DNA of 64,000 nt from Saccharospirillaceae bacterium (GTDB taxonomy: Bacteria; Pseudomonadota; Gammaproteobacteria; Pseudomonadales; Oceanobacteraceae), in assembly GCA_022448365.1 (NCBI GenBank), contig JAKVCS010000003.1, positions 1,240,001 to 1,304,000 on the forward strand, given 5' to 3'. Below, piece by piece: positions 55,060-64,000 of this stretch (positions are counted from its first letter, which is position 1; every line of letters starts with the position of its first letter). Position numbers and translations under genes: made by a program. The notes beneath the pieces were generated by a model. That model did no database searches. It had not been told where the DNA came from and was given only the letters and a program-made list of their open reading frames with translations.

Positions 55060-56286
55060 ATGAATACATTTCTGGTTGGCGGCGCGGTGCGCGACGCCCT
55101 GTTGGATATCCCGGTAAAAGATCGGGACTGGGTTGTTGTTGGTGCGACTCCGGGACAGTTACTTGAACAGGGTTATCAGCAAGTAGGGGCAGACTTCCCG
55201 GTTTTTCTTCATCCGGATACGCATGAGGAATATGCCCTGGCGCGTACTGAACGAAAATCAGGTAATGGCTATCAGGGATTCGACTGCCGATTTAGTCCGG
55301 ATGTTACCCTTGAGGAAGATTTATTGCGCCGCGATCTGACCATTAATGCCATGGCCAGCGACGCAGCGGGTAATATTATTGATCCATACAATGGTCAACA
55401 GGACTTAGCCGATAAGATTCTGCGTCATGTTTCTCCTGCATTTAGTGAAGACCCATTGCGGGTATTGCGGATTGCTCGCTTTGCTGCGAGATTCGCGAAA
55501 CAAGGCTTTACTATCGCAAATGAAACACGATTACTGATGCAGCAAATGGTGAACGATGGCGAACTGAATCATCTGGTTGCCGAACGCGTATGGCAGGAAA
55601 CTCAGCGTGCCTTGGGAGAAGACGACCCGCATGTGTATTTTCAAGTACTGCGCGAGTGCAACGCCTTAAAGGTCTGGTTTCAGGAAATTGATGATTTATT
55701 TGGTATTCCGCAACCGGAGCAACACCACCCAGAGATAGATTGCGGCGTCCATGCGCTCCTGTCATTACAGGCGTCTGTACCGCTTTCGACAAGTACCGCC
55801 ACGCGCTGGGCGGCATTAACCCATGATCTTGGTAAAGCACTCTCGGACAAAGAAAATCTCCCTCGTCATTTCGGCCATGAAACGAGAGGTTTAAAGCCGA
55901 TTAAATCTTTGTGTAAAAAACTCAAATCACCAAAGGAAGTTCAGGAGCTTGCTCTGATTTCCAGTGAGTTTCACACTCATATTCACCGGGCAATGGAATT
56001 AAAACCTGAGACAATTCTAAAAGTATTTGATCGTGTTGATGCCTGGCGCAAGCCAGAGCGTTTCGAACAATTACTGTTGGTAAGTGTGGCGGATTCGCGT
56101 GGCCGCACCGGCTTCGAACATTGTGATTATCCTCAGGCCGATTATATGCGCGAGGCTTTACAGGTAGCGCTTTCAGTCACGGCAAAAGACATGATAGCTC
56201 AGGGCATCACTGGTGCAGCAATTCGGGAAGGATTACAGAAAGCTCGGAGAGAAAAATTAACGGCGTGGAAGCAGTCCATCATTTAG
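55060..56286 (+). CDS. cca: CCA-adding tRNA nucleotidyltransferase (with HD domain)
   Basis: About 408 residues from the ATG at 55060, almost the E. coli length. Nucleotidyltransferase motif LVGGAVRDALLDIPVKDRDW, RRDLTINAMA, then an HD domain with CGVHALLSLQ and LTHDLGKAL. It builds and repairs the 3' CCA end of tRNAs. It is convergent with folK with about 100 bases between. Confidence 0.96.
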   Translation: MNTFLVGGAVRDALLDIPVKDRDWVVVGATPGQLLEQGYQQVGADFPVFLHPDTHEEYALARTERKSGNGYQGFDCRFSPDVTLEEDLLRRDLTINAMASDAAGNIIDPYNGQQDLADKILRHVSPAFSEDPLRVLRIARFAARFAKQGFTIANETRLLMQQMVNDGELNHLVAERVWQETQRALGEDDPHVYFQVLRECNALKVWFQEIDDLFGIPQPEQHHPEIDCGVHALLSLQASVPLSTSTATRWAALTHDLGKALSDKENLPRHFGHETRGLKPIKSLCKKLKSPKEVQELALISSEFHTHIHRAMELKPETILKVFDRVDAWRKPERFEQLLLVSVADSRGRTGFEHCDYPQADYMREALQVALSVTAKDMIAQGITGAAIREGLQKARREKLTAWKQSII

Positions 56287-56389
56287 AGCATAAATCAGCC
56301 CCGGTATTACCGCCGCGCTTTATACTCACCAACAAAAGACATTGCAGGGAGAATCTTTACGCCAGTAATGGCCAACCAGGTGCTAATAA

Positions 56390-56881
56390 CTATTCAATTG
56401 CCGCTAGCGGTTGCTGTTCAACATTTTTCTTAAATTCGAGTAACGGTTTCTGGTGTTTTGGGCAAATCAGATCCGGTGCTATATCCAGTAAAGGCGTTAG
56501 AACAAAGGCATACTTCCAGATATCTTCACGCGGTAAGCTGAACGAACCGTTGTCTGTTGAGAAATCATCGACCAGGCGATCAAATAAAAGAATATCAATA
56601 TCCAAATGACGAGATGAATATTTGACTGCATCAGCGGCACGACCAAAATCCGCTTCGATTCGTTTTAATTGCTGCGATAGTAACTCCGGAGAAAATTCAT
56701 CATTCAATTGAATTTCCACCACCAGATTGACGAAATCCGGTCCATCAAAACCCAACGCAGGCGAGCGATACCAAGGGGATTGCTGAACCATCTGATAATC
56801 CAGTGCCAAACGCTCGATACCCGACAGCAGATTCGCTTCAGCATTCAGATTGGAGCCTAAACCTAAGAAAACGCGTGCCAT
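56390..56881 (-). CDS. folK: HPPK, 2-amino-4-hydroxy-6-hydroxymethyldihydropteridine diphosphokinase
   Basis: 163 residues. Folate synthesis enzyme. Motifs are FLGLGSNLNAEANL, VNLVVEIQL, SSRHLDIDILLFD and LPREDIWKYAFVLTPLLDI. Its start shares a base with the folB stop (TAATG). Confidence 0.95.
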   Translation of the reverse strand: MARVFLGLGSNLNAEANLLSGIERLALDYQMVQQSPWYRSPALGFDGPDFVNLVVEIQLNDEFSPELLSQQLKRIEADFGRAADAVKYSSRHLDIDILLFDRLVDDFSTDNGSFSLPREDIWKYAFVLTPLLDIAPDLICPKHQKPLLEFKKNVEQQPLAAIE

Positions 56882-57255
56882 TAACGCCCGCCTTGATTCA
56901 GCGCGAGTTCCCCACGCTCTATGTACAAACCGACCACTCGGCTTTGTGGAACAACCGCAGGTTTTTCGACTTTAATACTAATCCACGGCATACCAAATTC
57001 TTTTCGTAAGGCTTCCGCCAGACGCTCAATTAACGATTCCAATAACTGAAAATGCTGCTCTCGCACAAAGGCTTCAACAAATTCAGTCACAGCCTGATAG
57101 TTCAATGCATGAACCAGATCATCTGTCGCAGCCGCAACACGAATGTCCCAGACCATTTCCAAATCGAACACCAGTGGCTGGCGGACTTGTTTTTCCCAGT
57201 CATAAACGCCAATCACTGCATCAACTTTCAAACCGTGAATAAATACCTTGTCCAT
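56881..57255 (-). CDS. folB: Dihydroneopterin aldolase
   Basis: 124 residues. It opens MDKVFIHGLKVDAVIGVYDWEK, the family signature; LNYQAVTEFVEAFV and LLESLIERLAEAL follow. It makes the hydroxymethyl-pterin used by FolK. It lies 24 bases after tsaD; plsY, often between tsaD and folB, is not there. Confidence 0.95.
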   Translation of the reverse strand: MDKVFIHGLKVDAVIGVYDWEKQVRQPLVFDLEMVWDIRVAAATDDLVHALNYQAVTEFVEAFVREQHFQLLESLIERLAEALRKEFGMPWISIKVEKPAVVPQSRVVGLYIERGELALNQGGR

Positions 57256-57279
57256 TCTTTTGCCTTTATTTACCTGAGA

Positions 57280-58323
57280 TTATCCACGAGCGGTGTATTT
57301 TACCGGATTCAATTCCGTCATTGGCCAGCGTGGCACAGCCGATACAACAAGATCGGCCTGCTCACCAGCCAGTAAACGCTGAGTACCCGCATAAGCAATC
57401 ATGGCGCCATTATCGGTACATAGTTCCGGACGTGGGTAATATACAGCGCCACCCAGCTTTTCTGCGGTTTGCTGTAACTTGATACGCAGTTGACGATTAG
57501 CTCCGACACCACCCGCGATAATTAACCGCTTAATACCGGTTTTCTCCATCGCTCGCTTACATTTGATGGAAAGTGTATCGACAACCGCAGCCTGAAAACC
57601 GGCCGCAATATCAGCTTTGTCCTGATCAGCTAAAACGCCCTCTTCCGCACTGTTTAAAATAGTGGTTCGGGTAAAGGTCTTTAAGCCACTGAAACTGAAA
57701 TCGAGACCCGGGCGATCGGTCATCGGTCGCGGAAATTTAAATCGTGTTGCGTCCCCGGAATCGGCAAGCCGACTCAATTCAGGACCTCCCGGGTATGGCA
57801 GATTCATCATCTTTGCAGCCTTATCGAAGGCTTCTCCTGCGGCATCATCCAATGATTCCCCCAAGAGGGTGTATTCACCGATACCATCCACCTGCACCAG
57901 CTGAGTGTGGCCACCCGACACCAAGAGAGCAATAAACGGAAATTCCGGAGGGTTATCTTCCAGCATCGGAGCCAACAGATGTCCTTCCATATGATGAACT
58001 CCCACCGCAGGAACATCCAACGCCCAGGCCAGAGAACGTCCAAGACAAGCACCGACTAACAGAGCACCCACCAGGCCTGGGCCACGGGTGTATGCAATGC
58101 CATCCAGATCGCTCAACTCGGAACCAGCCGCCGCCATAACTTCCCGGATCAGCGGCAGTGACTTACGGATATGATCACGGGAAGCCAGTTCGGGCACTAC
58201 GCCACCGTACTCGGCATGAACGGCGATCTGCGAGTACACCCGATGTGCCAGCAAACCGCGCTCACTGTCGTACAAGGCAATACCTGTCTCATCACAGGAA
58301 GATTCGAGTCCCAACACCCGCAT
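57280..58323 (-). CDS. tsaD: tRNA N6-threonylcarbamoyladenosine transferase subunit TsaD
   Basis: About 347 residues from the ATG at 58323; an upstream start at 58344 adds seven residues that do not fit the family opening [19 protein letters not shown]. The metal-binding HMEGH motif and [13 protein letters not shown] are present, and the C-terminal [12 protein letters not shown]. It makes t6A37 of ANN-decoding tRNAs. It is divergent from rpsU. Confidence 0.96.
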   Translation of the reverse strand: MRVLGLESSCDETGIALYDSERGLLAHRVYSQIAVHAEYGGVVPELASRDHIRKSLPLIREVMAAAGSELSDLDGIAYTRGPGLVGALLVGACLGRSLAWALDVPAVGVHHMEGHLLAPMLEDNPPEFPFIALLVSGGHTQLVQVDGIGEYTLLGESLDDAAGEAFDKAAKMMNLPYPGGPELSRLADSGDATRFKFPRPMTDRPGLDFSFSGLKTFTRTTILNSAEEGVLADQDKADIAAGFQAAVVDTLSIKCKRAMEKTGIKRLIIAGGVGANRQLRIKLQQTAEKLGGAVYYPRPELCTDNGAMIAYAGTQRLLAGEQADLVVSAVPRWPMTELNPVKYTARG

Positions 58324-58403
58324 AAATTGACTCCGGAGACACACTAAAAATCAGAAGGAGCGCAATAATACTGCCGCAAAGTACTAAAATCTATGCAGAG
58401 GTT

Positions 58404-58432
58404 TTGCATTCCTCGATCAAAGGCATTAGAAT
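58404..58432 (+). promoter_or_regulatory. Sigma-70 promoter for rpsU
   Basis: TTGCAT (58404-58409), 17 bases, TAGAAT (58427-58432): a good vegetative promoter about 75 bases before rpsU. Confidence 0.75.
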
Positions 58433-58507
58433 GCCCGCCCTCTGACTGGGGGTCCGTGGTTTTCCCCCACTAAACAAAGAATTTATTACATACACGTAGG
58501 TGATTGG

Positions 58508-58723
58508 ATGCCAGCTGTAAAAGTTAAAGAAAACGAGCCGTTCGACGTTGCTCTGCGTCGTTTCAAGCGTTCTTGTGAAAAGGCAGGTGTACTGTCTGAA
58601 GTACGTCGTCGCGAGCACTACGAGAAGCCAACATGGGTTCGTAAGCGTAAAGCTGCTGCTGCTGTTAAGCGCCACCTGAAAAAGGTACAGCGCGAACAAC
58701 GCAAGATGACTCGCCTGTACTAA
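58508..58723 (+). CDS. rpsU: 30S ribosomal protein S21
   Basis: 71 residues, the normal length, very basic. It reads [20 protein letters not shown] and ends in a Lys/Arg-rich tail. First gene of the macromolecular-synthesis group rpsU-yqeY-dnaG-rpoD. Confidence 0.97.
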   Translation: MPAVKVKENEPFDVALRRFKRSCEKAGVLSEVRRREHYEKPTWVRKRKAAAAVKRHLKKVQREQRKMTRLY

Positions 58724-58749
58724 TCAGCGAATCAGTCTCAGGGGATAAT

Positions 58750-59196
58750 ATGAGCACACTGGTCACAACCGTTAAAGAATCTGTGAAAGACGCCATGCGC
58801 GCCAAAGACAAACCTCGTCTGGGTGCGCTGCGACTGATCACTGCAGAATTTAAAAAGGTTGAAGTGGATGAGCGCATCGAAGTCGATGATGCTCGCGCTC
58901 TGACAATCCTCGACAAAATGACGAAGCAACGTCGTGATTCCATTGCTCAATATAAAGATGCAGGTCGCGACGAGCTGGCAGAAGGCGAGCAATACGAGAT
59001 TGACGTAATCAGCGAGTTTTTGCCGGAAGCCTTGAGCGAAGAAGAGTTGGCCAAACTGGTGGCTGATGCCGTTGCACAGTCCGGTGCTGCAGGAATGCAG
59101 GACATGGGCAAAGTTATGGGCATCCTCAAACCACAAGTGCAGGGTCGTGCCGATATGGGCCAGATCAGTCAACTGGTGAAGTCTCAACTGGGCTGA
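58750..59196 (+). CDS. yqeY: GatB/YqeY-domain protein
   Basis: 148 residues. It contains TTVKESVKDAMRAKDKPRLGA and QYKDAGRDELAEGEQYEIDV, then the YqeY tail MGKVMGILKPQVQGRADM. The domain occurs at the C-terminus of GatB and is thought to bind tRNA. It is common between rpsU and dnaG. A terminator follows. Confidence 0.94.
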   Translation: MSTLVTTVKESVKDAMRAKDKPRLGALRLITAEFKKVEVDERIEVDDARALTILDKMTKQRRDSIAQYKDAGRDELAEGEQYEIDVISEFLPEALSEEELAKLVADAVAQSGAAGMQDMGKVMGILKPQVQGRADMGQISQLVKSQLG

Positions 59197-59234
59197 TTCC
59201 AGCGACAGGCATTTTTGCTACTTCATTTTGTGCC

Positions 59235-59266
59235 AACGCCATCAATGAGAATTGATGGCGTTTTTG
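59235..59266 (+). terminator. Terminator after yqeY
   Basis: Twelve-base arms 59235-59246 and 59251-59262 around GAGA, then T residues. It partly separates rpsU-yqeY from dnaG. Confidence 0.9.
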
Positions 59267-59428
59267 TTTATCTACTCCCTCTGTATTGCCACAAACGGTT
59301 TCAGGACAGCTTAGCGCTGCGGCCCACCCCGATAGAAAGCAGGCGAAAAAGCAGCGCTTATACGTTATAACTAGGTATTCACAGACGGTTTTAAATCGCA
59401 GTAGAAACAACGTAGATAGTATTTATCC

Positions 59429-61255
59429 ATGGCCGGACGCATCCCCCAAAGTTTCATTGATGACCTGTTATCCCGTGTCGATGTGATCGACGTGGTGGAT
59501 AGTCGTGTCAAATTGAAGAAGACCGGAAAAAACTACTCCGCCTGCTGCCCGTTTCACAATGAGAACACACCCTCGTTTACCGTCAGCCCTGACAAACAGT
59601 TCTACTACTGCTTCGGCTGCGGCGCTACCGGCAGTGCGCTGAAGTTTGTCATGGAATTCGACGGCCTGAGCTTTCCGGATGCGGTGGAGAAGCTTGCTGC
59701 CGACGCAAACATGGAAGTACCCCGCGAACAAGTGTCGTTCGAGGCCCGCCAGGAGCAACAACATCAACCACTGTTTGGCCAGATGAACAAGGCAGCCGGG
59801 TTCTTCGAGCAAATGCTGCGTAATCATGCGGACAAGGGCAAAGCGATCAGTTACCTGCAGAATCGTGGCCTGTCGGGAAAAGCCGCGAAATTCTTTCAGA
59901 TAGGTTATGCCCCACCCGGCTGGGATAATCTGCAAAAGCATCTTGCGCCAGACAACAACAAAGAGATCATTAAACAGCTCATTAGCTGCGGCATGTCGAT
60001 TGAAAAGGACGAACCGGGCAAAGAGTACCGTACCTATGATCGCTTCCGTGATCGTATTATGTTTCCGATTCGTGATGCCCGTGGACGTGTAATAGCCTTT
60101 GGTGGGCGTGTTCTCGGTGACGAAAAACCGAAATATCTGAATTCACCGGAAACCCCTATTTTTCAAAAAGGACGGGAGCTGTATGGCTTATATGAAGCAC
60201 GTAAAATCCGCCAGAAATTGACCCGGTTTGTGATCGTAGAAGGCTATATGGATGTGGTGGCACTGGCTGAATTCGGCATTCATTACGCCGTCGCAACGTT
60301 AGGCACAGCAACCAGCGAGCATCATCTGCGGCGCTTATTCAAAATCGTACCAGAAGTGATTTTCTGCTTTGATGGCGACCAGGCTGGTCGCACAGCAGCG
60401 GCACGTGCGATGGAAACCGTGTTGCCGCTGTTGCAAGATGGATTGCAAGCGCGCTTCTTATTTCTGCCTGATGGCGAAGATCCAGACACATTGGTTCGAA
60501 TTGAGGGCAAAGACGCCTTTGAAAAACGCCTCAATCAATCGGATCATTTGCCAGAATTTTTATTCGCTCATCTGAAAGAACAGGTCGATTTCGACACATT
60601 GGATGGCAAAGCACGCCTTGATCAACTGGCTGCACCGCTGATAAACCGATTGCCGGATGGTATGTTGCGCCAACTGATGCGCCAGAAGCTGAAAGAAGAA
60701 ACCGGTGTCGAAAGTCACGCTCTGACTAAGCTGGAAGCGGAGGCACCACCTCCAAGCCAAGAACCTTCGATCAAAGAAGATGAGCCTCCATACATCGAAC
60801 ACAACTTATTCTCTTTATCTGAGCCCACCGATCAAGATATGGAGCACGCATATATAGCATTGCGCTCTTTAGTTCAGAACCCGTCATATGCAGAATCCCT
60901 AGATATCCCCAGCGCAGATCCGGTCAACGACTACGAAACGCTACTACTTCAAGTCACTCGACTTTTGGCTGAGTCACCACAAAAAAGTAGCCTTGGTTTA
61001 CTGATGCTGGCAATTGGTAAGCCATACAAGGCAATGTTGGATCAGATAGCTAACGACACAACGTCTAGAGATTCAATGACATCTGTAAATGACATAAAAC
61101 GGATTTTCCAAAGGATGGAAGCACGTACCTGGTTACCGGAACTGGCCAAACTACACCAGATGAACTTGAGTAAAGACACGCGAACGATGATGACTGACGA
61201 GCAAAAAGCCAGACTAAAAGAGCTACAACTGCGAAAAAAAGCTTATCGTTTATAA
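59429..61255 (+). CDS. dnaG: DNA primase
   Basis: 608 residues. The zinc-binding domain (CCPFHNENTPSF ... YYCFGCGATG), a TOPRIM region (FVIVEGYMDVVALAEFGIHY, CFDGDQAGRTAA) and the C-terminal DnaB-interacting domain are all present. The C-terminal third is more divergent than the rest, as usual. Confidence 0.97.
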   Translation: MAGRIPQSFIDDLLSRVDVIDVVDSRVKLKKTGKNYSACCPFHNENTPSFTVSPDKQFYYCFGCGATGSALKFVMEFDGLSFPDAVEKLAADANMEVPREQVSFEARQEQQHQPLFGQMNKAAGFFEQMLRNHADKGKAISYLQNRGLSGKAAKFFQIGYAPPGWDNLQKHLAPDNNKEIIKQLISCGMSIEKDEPGKEYRTYDRFRDRIMFPIRDARGRVIAFGGRVLGDEKPKYLNSPETPIFQKGRELYGLYEARKIRQKLTRFVIVEGYMDVVALAEFGIHYAVATLGTATSEHHLRRLFKIVPEVIFCFDGDQAGRTAAARAMETVLPLLQDGLQARFLFLPDGEDPDTLVRIEGKDAFEKRLNQSDHLPEFLFAHLKEQVDFDTLDGKARLDQLAAPLINRLPDGMLRQLMRQKLKEETGVESHALTKLEAEAPPPSQEPSIKEDEPPYIEHNLFSLSEPTDQDMEHAYIALRSLVQNPSYAESLDIPSADPVNDYETLLLQVTRLLAESPQKSSLGLLMLAIGKPYKAMLDQIANDTTSRDSMTSVNDIKRIFQRMEARTWLPELAKLHQMNLSKDTRTMMTDEQKARLKELQLRKKAYRL

Positions 61256-61561
61256 ACCAGACCATTGAATTCACGCAACTCACCCCTATATTAACCAAAC
61301 CTCCGATCATAAAGGAGGCCGACTGTAGCAGCACAGCGCACAACGTGAACGCCCGCGGGCATATCGGACAGATAAGGCAACAGGCCACCGATGACGACAC
61401 ACGTAACCTGGCTGAGATGTCGAAGTGAGCAACCAAAGTAACTGGCCGACCCAAAGCCAAAAAAAACGGGAACAAATACCGTGATTACTGGCCTAAAGAC
61501 AGGTTAAAAGTTATACTTTGGCGTTTTTCTTCCGCCTTAAAAACACGGAACACAGGCTTCT
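61256..61561. other. dnaG-rpoD intergenic region
   Basis: About 306 bases. TATACT at 61512-61517 is a possible -10 for rpoD, but no good -35 is seen at 16-18 bases. The short AT-poor part 61310-61470 has no gene that I can support. Confidence 0.4.
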
Positions 61562-63397
61562 ATGTCAGCTAGTACGCAACAATCCCGATTAAAAGAACTG
61601 ATCGCCAAGGGTAAAGAACAGGGTTACCTGACTTACGCTCAGGTTAATGACCACCTGCCGGACGATATTGCTAACCCGGATCAGGTCGAAGACATCATTC
61701 GAATGATTAATGATATCGGTATCCCGGTATCCGAAAACGCCCCGGATGGCGAATCCCTGTTTAACGACGCAGCCGATGATGCCGCTGCTGAGGAAGCCGC
61801 AGCTGCGCTCGCATTGGTTGAATCCGATGTTGGTCGCACCACAGACCCAGTGCGTATGTACATGCGTGAAATGGGTACCGTGGAGCTGCTTACTCGCGAG
61901 GGCGAAATCGTCATCGCCAAACGGATCGAAGAAGGTATCCGCGAAGTCATGTCTGCACTGGCCTATTACCCAGGCGCGGTCAGTGTGATCATGAATGCCT
62001 TCAAAGATGCTGAAGAAGACCCAAACAAAGTGGGTGACATCTTTAGCGGCTTTATTGACCCTTCTGATGAAGATCCGGAGCCAGGCCCGCAGGCCGGAGC
62101 TGCTGCTGAAGCCGCAAAATCAGAACAATCAGACGATGATTCAGACGACTCAGACTCTGACGACGAGGACGAAGAAGAACAATCCGGTATTGATATGGCC
62201 GAGGTCGTTCGTCGCTTCACAGAAATCTCCGACGCTAACGATGCCGTAGAAGCGGCTCTGGAAAATCATGGTCGTGCCAGCAAAGAGTCTGAGGCTGCAC
62301 TGGCTAAGCTGGCTGAAGTATTTGCTCCAATAAAGCTGACACCTAAATATTTCGATGCATTAGTCGAAGAAGCCCGAAGCTCTCTTAATGGTATCCGCAC
62401 CCAGGAACGTCAGATTATGGTTCTGATGACGCGTAAATGTGGCATGGATCGTAAAGACTTCATCAAAGGCTTCCAGGGCAATGAGGTTAACAACGAATGG
62501 ATTGAAACGCTGATTGAGGCGGGTCGCCCATATTCGAAAAAGCTGGAAACCTACAAGTTGGATATCTTCCGCTCGCAGAAGAAGATCAAAACCGTTGCTG
62601 AACGTGTGCTGCTGAGCATTCCGGAAATCAAAGAGGTAAACCGCAAGGTTTCCATCGGTGAAGCCCGCGCTCGTCGTGCTAAGAAAGAAATGGTTGAAGC
62701 CAACCTGCGTCTGGTTATCTCGATCGCTAAGAAATACACCAACCGTGGCCTGCAATTCCTCGATCTGATTCAGGAAGGTAACATCGGCTTGATGAAGGCG
62801 GTGGATAAGTTCGAATATCGTCGTGGTTATAAGTTCTCGACTTATGCGACCTGGTGGATTCGTCAGGCAATTACCCGTTCTATTGCAGACCAGGCACGGA
62901 CCATTCGTATCCCAGTTCATATGATTGAAACCATCAACAAGCTGAACCGTATTTCGCGTCAGATGTTGCAGGAAATGGGTCGTGAGGCAACGCCGGAAGA
63001 ACTGGCCGAGCGCATGGATATGCCGGAAGATAAAATCCGCAAAGTGCTGAAGATCGCCAAAGAACCTATCTCCATGGAAACACCAATCGGTGATGATGAA
63101 GATTCGCACCTGGGTGATTTCATCGAAGATACCCAGTCTGAATCTCCGATGGATACTGCAACCAATGACGGACTGACTGAAGCAACCCGCTCCGTTTTGT
63201 CTGGTCTGACAGCACGTGAAGCGAAAGTTCTGCGTATGCGCTTTGGTATCGATATGAACACGGATCACACCCTTGAGGAAGTCGGTAAGCAGTTTGACGT
63301 TACCCGTGAGCGTATTCGTCAGATCGAAGCAAAAGCACTGCGTAAGCTGCGTCATCCTAGCCGCTCAGATCACCTGCGTAGCTTTATTGACGAATAA
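61562..63397 (+). CDS. rpoD: RNA polymerase primary sigma factor (sigma-70)
   Basis: 611 residues. Region 1.1 is at the N-terminus; the non-conserved region contains an acidic run (residues about 195-212, rich in Asp/Ser/Glu). Region 2 reads [22 protein letters not shown] and [19 protein letters not shown]; region 4 has the helix-turn-helix [20 protein letters not shown]. Followed by a clear terminator and a tRNA gene. Confidence 0.98.
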   Translation: MSASTQQSRLKELIAKGKEQGYLTYAQVNDHLPDDIANPDQVEDIIRMINDIGIPVSENAPDGESLFNDAADDAAAEEAAAALALVESDVGRTTDPVRMYMREMGTVELLTREGEIVIAKRIEEGIREVMSALAYYPGAVSVIMNAFKDAEEDPNKVGDIFSGFIDPSDEDPEPGPQAGAAAEAAKSEQSDDDSDDSDSDDEDEEEQSGIDMAEVVRRFTEISDANDAVEAALENHGRASKESEAALAKLAEVFAPIKLTPKYFDALVEEARSSLNGIRTQERQIMVLMTRKCGMDRKDFIKGFQGNEVNNEWIETLIEAGRPYSKKLETYKLDIFRSQKKIKTVAERVLLSIPEIKEVNRKVSIGEARARRAKKEMVEANLRLVISIAKKYTNRGLQFLDLIQEGNIGLMKAVDKFEYRRGYKFSTYATWWIRQAITRSIADQARTIRIPVHMIETINKLNRISRQMLQEMGREATPEELAERMDMPEDKIRKVLKIAKEPISMETPIGDDEDSHLGDFIEDTQSESPMDTATNDGLTEATRSVLSGLTAREAKVLRMRFGIDMNTDHTLEEVGKQFDVTRERIRQIEAKALRKLRHPSRSDHLRSFIDE

Positions 63398-63422
63398 TCG
63401 ATAGCGATTTCTGACCTTCCAA

Positions 63423-63456
63423 AACCGCCAGCTGTAACAATCTGGCGGTTTTTTTA
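63423..63456 (+). terminator. Terminator of rpoD
   Basis: Nine-base arms 63423-63431 and 63442-63450 and a run of seven T residues. Confidence 0.93.
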
Positions 63457-63572
63457 TGCTCATTCGTTTTTCGGGTAGTTGCTTTTTATTAGTTAAATCA
63501 AAGGACTGGCGCTTATTACTAAGGGTGGTTATACTCTCCAACCTCTTTTGGGCGAATCATTCGTCCAGCTCA

Positions 63573-63649
63573 GGGCCCGTAGCTCAGTTGGTTAGAGCAT
63601 CCGACTCATAATCGGCAGGTCGACAGTTCAAGTCTGTCCGGGCCCACCA
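63573..63649 (+). tRNA. tRNA with CAU anticodon, probably tRNA-Ile2 (lysidine type)
   Basis: 77 bases with encoded CCA. The seven-base acceptor stem pairs fully (GGGCCCG with CGGGCCC), the anticodon loop is CTCATAA, the T arm GACAG-TTCAAGT-CTGTC. C4-G69 and C5-G68 in the acceptor agree with tRNA-Ile2 and not with elongator tRNA-Met of E. coli. The outermost anticodon-stem pair (27-43) is T-C. An elongator Met identity cannot be excluded from sequence alone. Confidence 0.93.
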
Positions 63650-63742
63650 TTTCATAAGTTTCTTTACCATTAACATCTGCGTTACAAAAATAACCGTTAT
63701 CTGAATGACTGTTATTTATTGTTAACCATCACACCCCACTCA

Positions 63743-63771
63743 TTTGATAACGGTTCTCATTAACATATAAT
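63743..63771 (+). promoter_or_regulatory. Promoter with overlapping Fur box before the iron-binding-protein gene
   Basis: TTTGAT (63743-63748), 17 bases, TATAAT (63766-63771). GATAACGGTTCTCATTAAC at 63746-63764 matches the 19-base Fur consensus at 14 positions and lies in the spacer, so Fur-iron would block the promoter. Confidence 0.65.
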
Positions 63772-63798
63772 CAGACTTTTAGCTTGCGCGGTCTATCC

Positions 63799-64000
63799 AT
63801 GACATATCTGAAAGCACTGTTACTGTGGTCCGTCTCGTCAACGCTGCTCGCATCGAATCTACCTCACCTGACACTGTACAGTGCCAGAGAGGAAAGCCTT
63901 ATCACGCCGATACTGAAACTGTACCAACAGCAAACAGGGCAGGAAATCAGAGCAGTCACAGCCAAGGCCGATGACCTGCTTCAGCGGCTTAAAGCGGAAG
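63799..64000 (+). CDS. Periplasmic iron(III)-binding protein (FbpA/FutA type), cut off at the window end
   Basis: Only the first 67 codons are visible. A signal peptide (TYLKALLLWSVSSTLLAS) is followed by LTLYSAREESLITPILKLY, which is the opening of ABC-transporter Fe(III)-binding proteins. The Fur-type site upstream supports an iron role. The gene continues beyond the window. Confidence 0.8.
   Translation, partial: MTYLKALLLWSVSSTLLASNLPHLTLYSAREESLITPILKLYQQQTGQEIRAVTAKADDLLQRLKAE

Noticed and set aside
62360-63355. A 331-codon open frame on the minus strand inside rpoD
   Set aside because: It is fully antisense to a highly conserved gene, and its translation has no family features or ribosome site; it is a codon-bias shadow.
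1-64000. Insertion sequences, prophage, integron or CRISPR arrays
   Set aside because: No transposase, integrase or Cas-like protein and no regularly spaced repeats were seen.

Overview
The window looks like a chromosomal segment of a marine-type gammaproteobacterium near the Oceanospirillales/Pseudomonadales. The main evidence is gene order. From about 36 kb to the tRNA at 63.6 kb the order is djlA-murU-amgK / lptD-surA-pdxA-rsmA-apaG-apaH-glpE-prkA-yeaH-spoVR ... cca / folK-folB-tsaD / rpsU-yqeY-dnaG-rpoD. As I remember it, this matches the block between rpoD and the murU/amgK region of Pseudomonas aeruginosa. Flagellar H-ring genes of the flgT/flgP type, a type II secretion locus, GC content near the middle of the range, and no insertion sequences, phage or CRISPR also fit. 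The genus is not determined.

Layout. 0-4 kb: a cut-off unknown gene and an ammonium transporter behind a sigma-54-type promoter, then a CBS-pair protein and the nucleotide nucleosidase PpnN. 4-11.3 kb: an amino-acid catabolism island with an Lrp-type regulator and a class III aminotransferase on the minus strand, and divergently an M20 hydrolase with astA-astD-astB (arginine succinyltransferase pathway). No astE is present, and the M20 hydrolase may do its job. 11.2-15.6 kb: a membrane protein coupled to a two-haem lipoprotein, and a PhoX/DUF839-like lipoprotein with a collagen-like stretch.

15.7-20.9 kb holds the most unusual feature, a tight five-gene minus-strand operon. It encodes a FlgO/CsgG-like protein with a possible outer-membrane C-terminus, a TPR lipoprotein, a single polypeptide joining a FliF-type ring domain to a FliG-type torque domain, and MotA-like and MotB-like stator proteins. 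No filament, hook, export or FliM/FliN genes accompany it. It reads as a self-contained ion-driven rotary or force-generating envelope machine built from flagellar motor parts. I know of no description of such an operon.

21-36 kb: class I fumarase, a DUF2846-type lipoprotein, a tandem pair of paralogous secreted proteins, a shortened acyl-CoA-dehydrogenase-like protein with a coiled-coil membrane protein, sodB, a Maf protein, gspN-gspC-gspD, a chemoreceptor paired with a solute-binding protein, and several small housekeeping genes. 36-63.6 kb: the conserved housekeeping block (cell-wall recycling, LPS and outer-membrane assembly, rRNA methylation, Ap4A hydrolysis, PrkA stress kinase group, folate, tRNA maturation and modification, and the rpsU-dnaG-rpoD group). 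It is interrupted between spoVR and cca by flgT-flgP and a TraF-like outer-membrane protein. The window closes with a tRNA with CAU anticodon (probably tRNA-Ile2) and the start of an iron-binding-protein gene under a likely Fur box.
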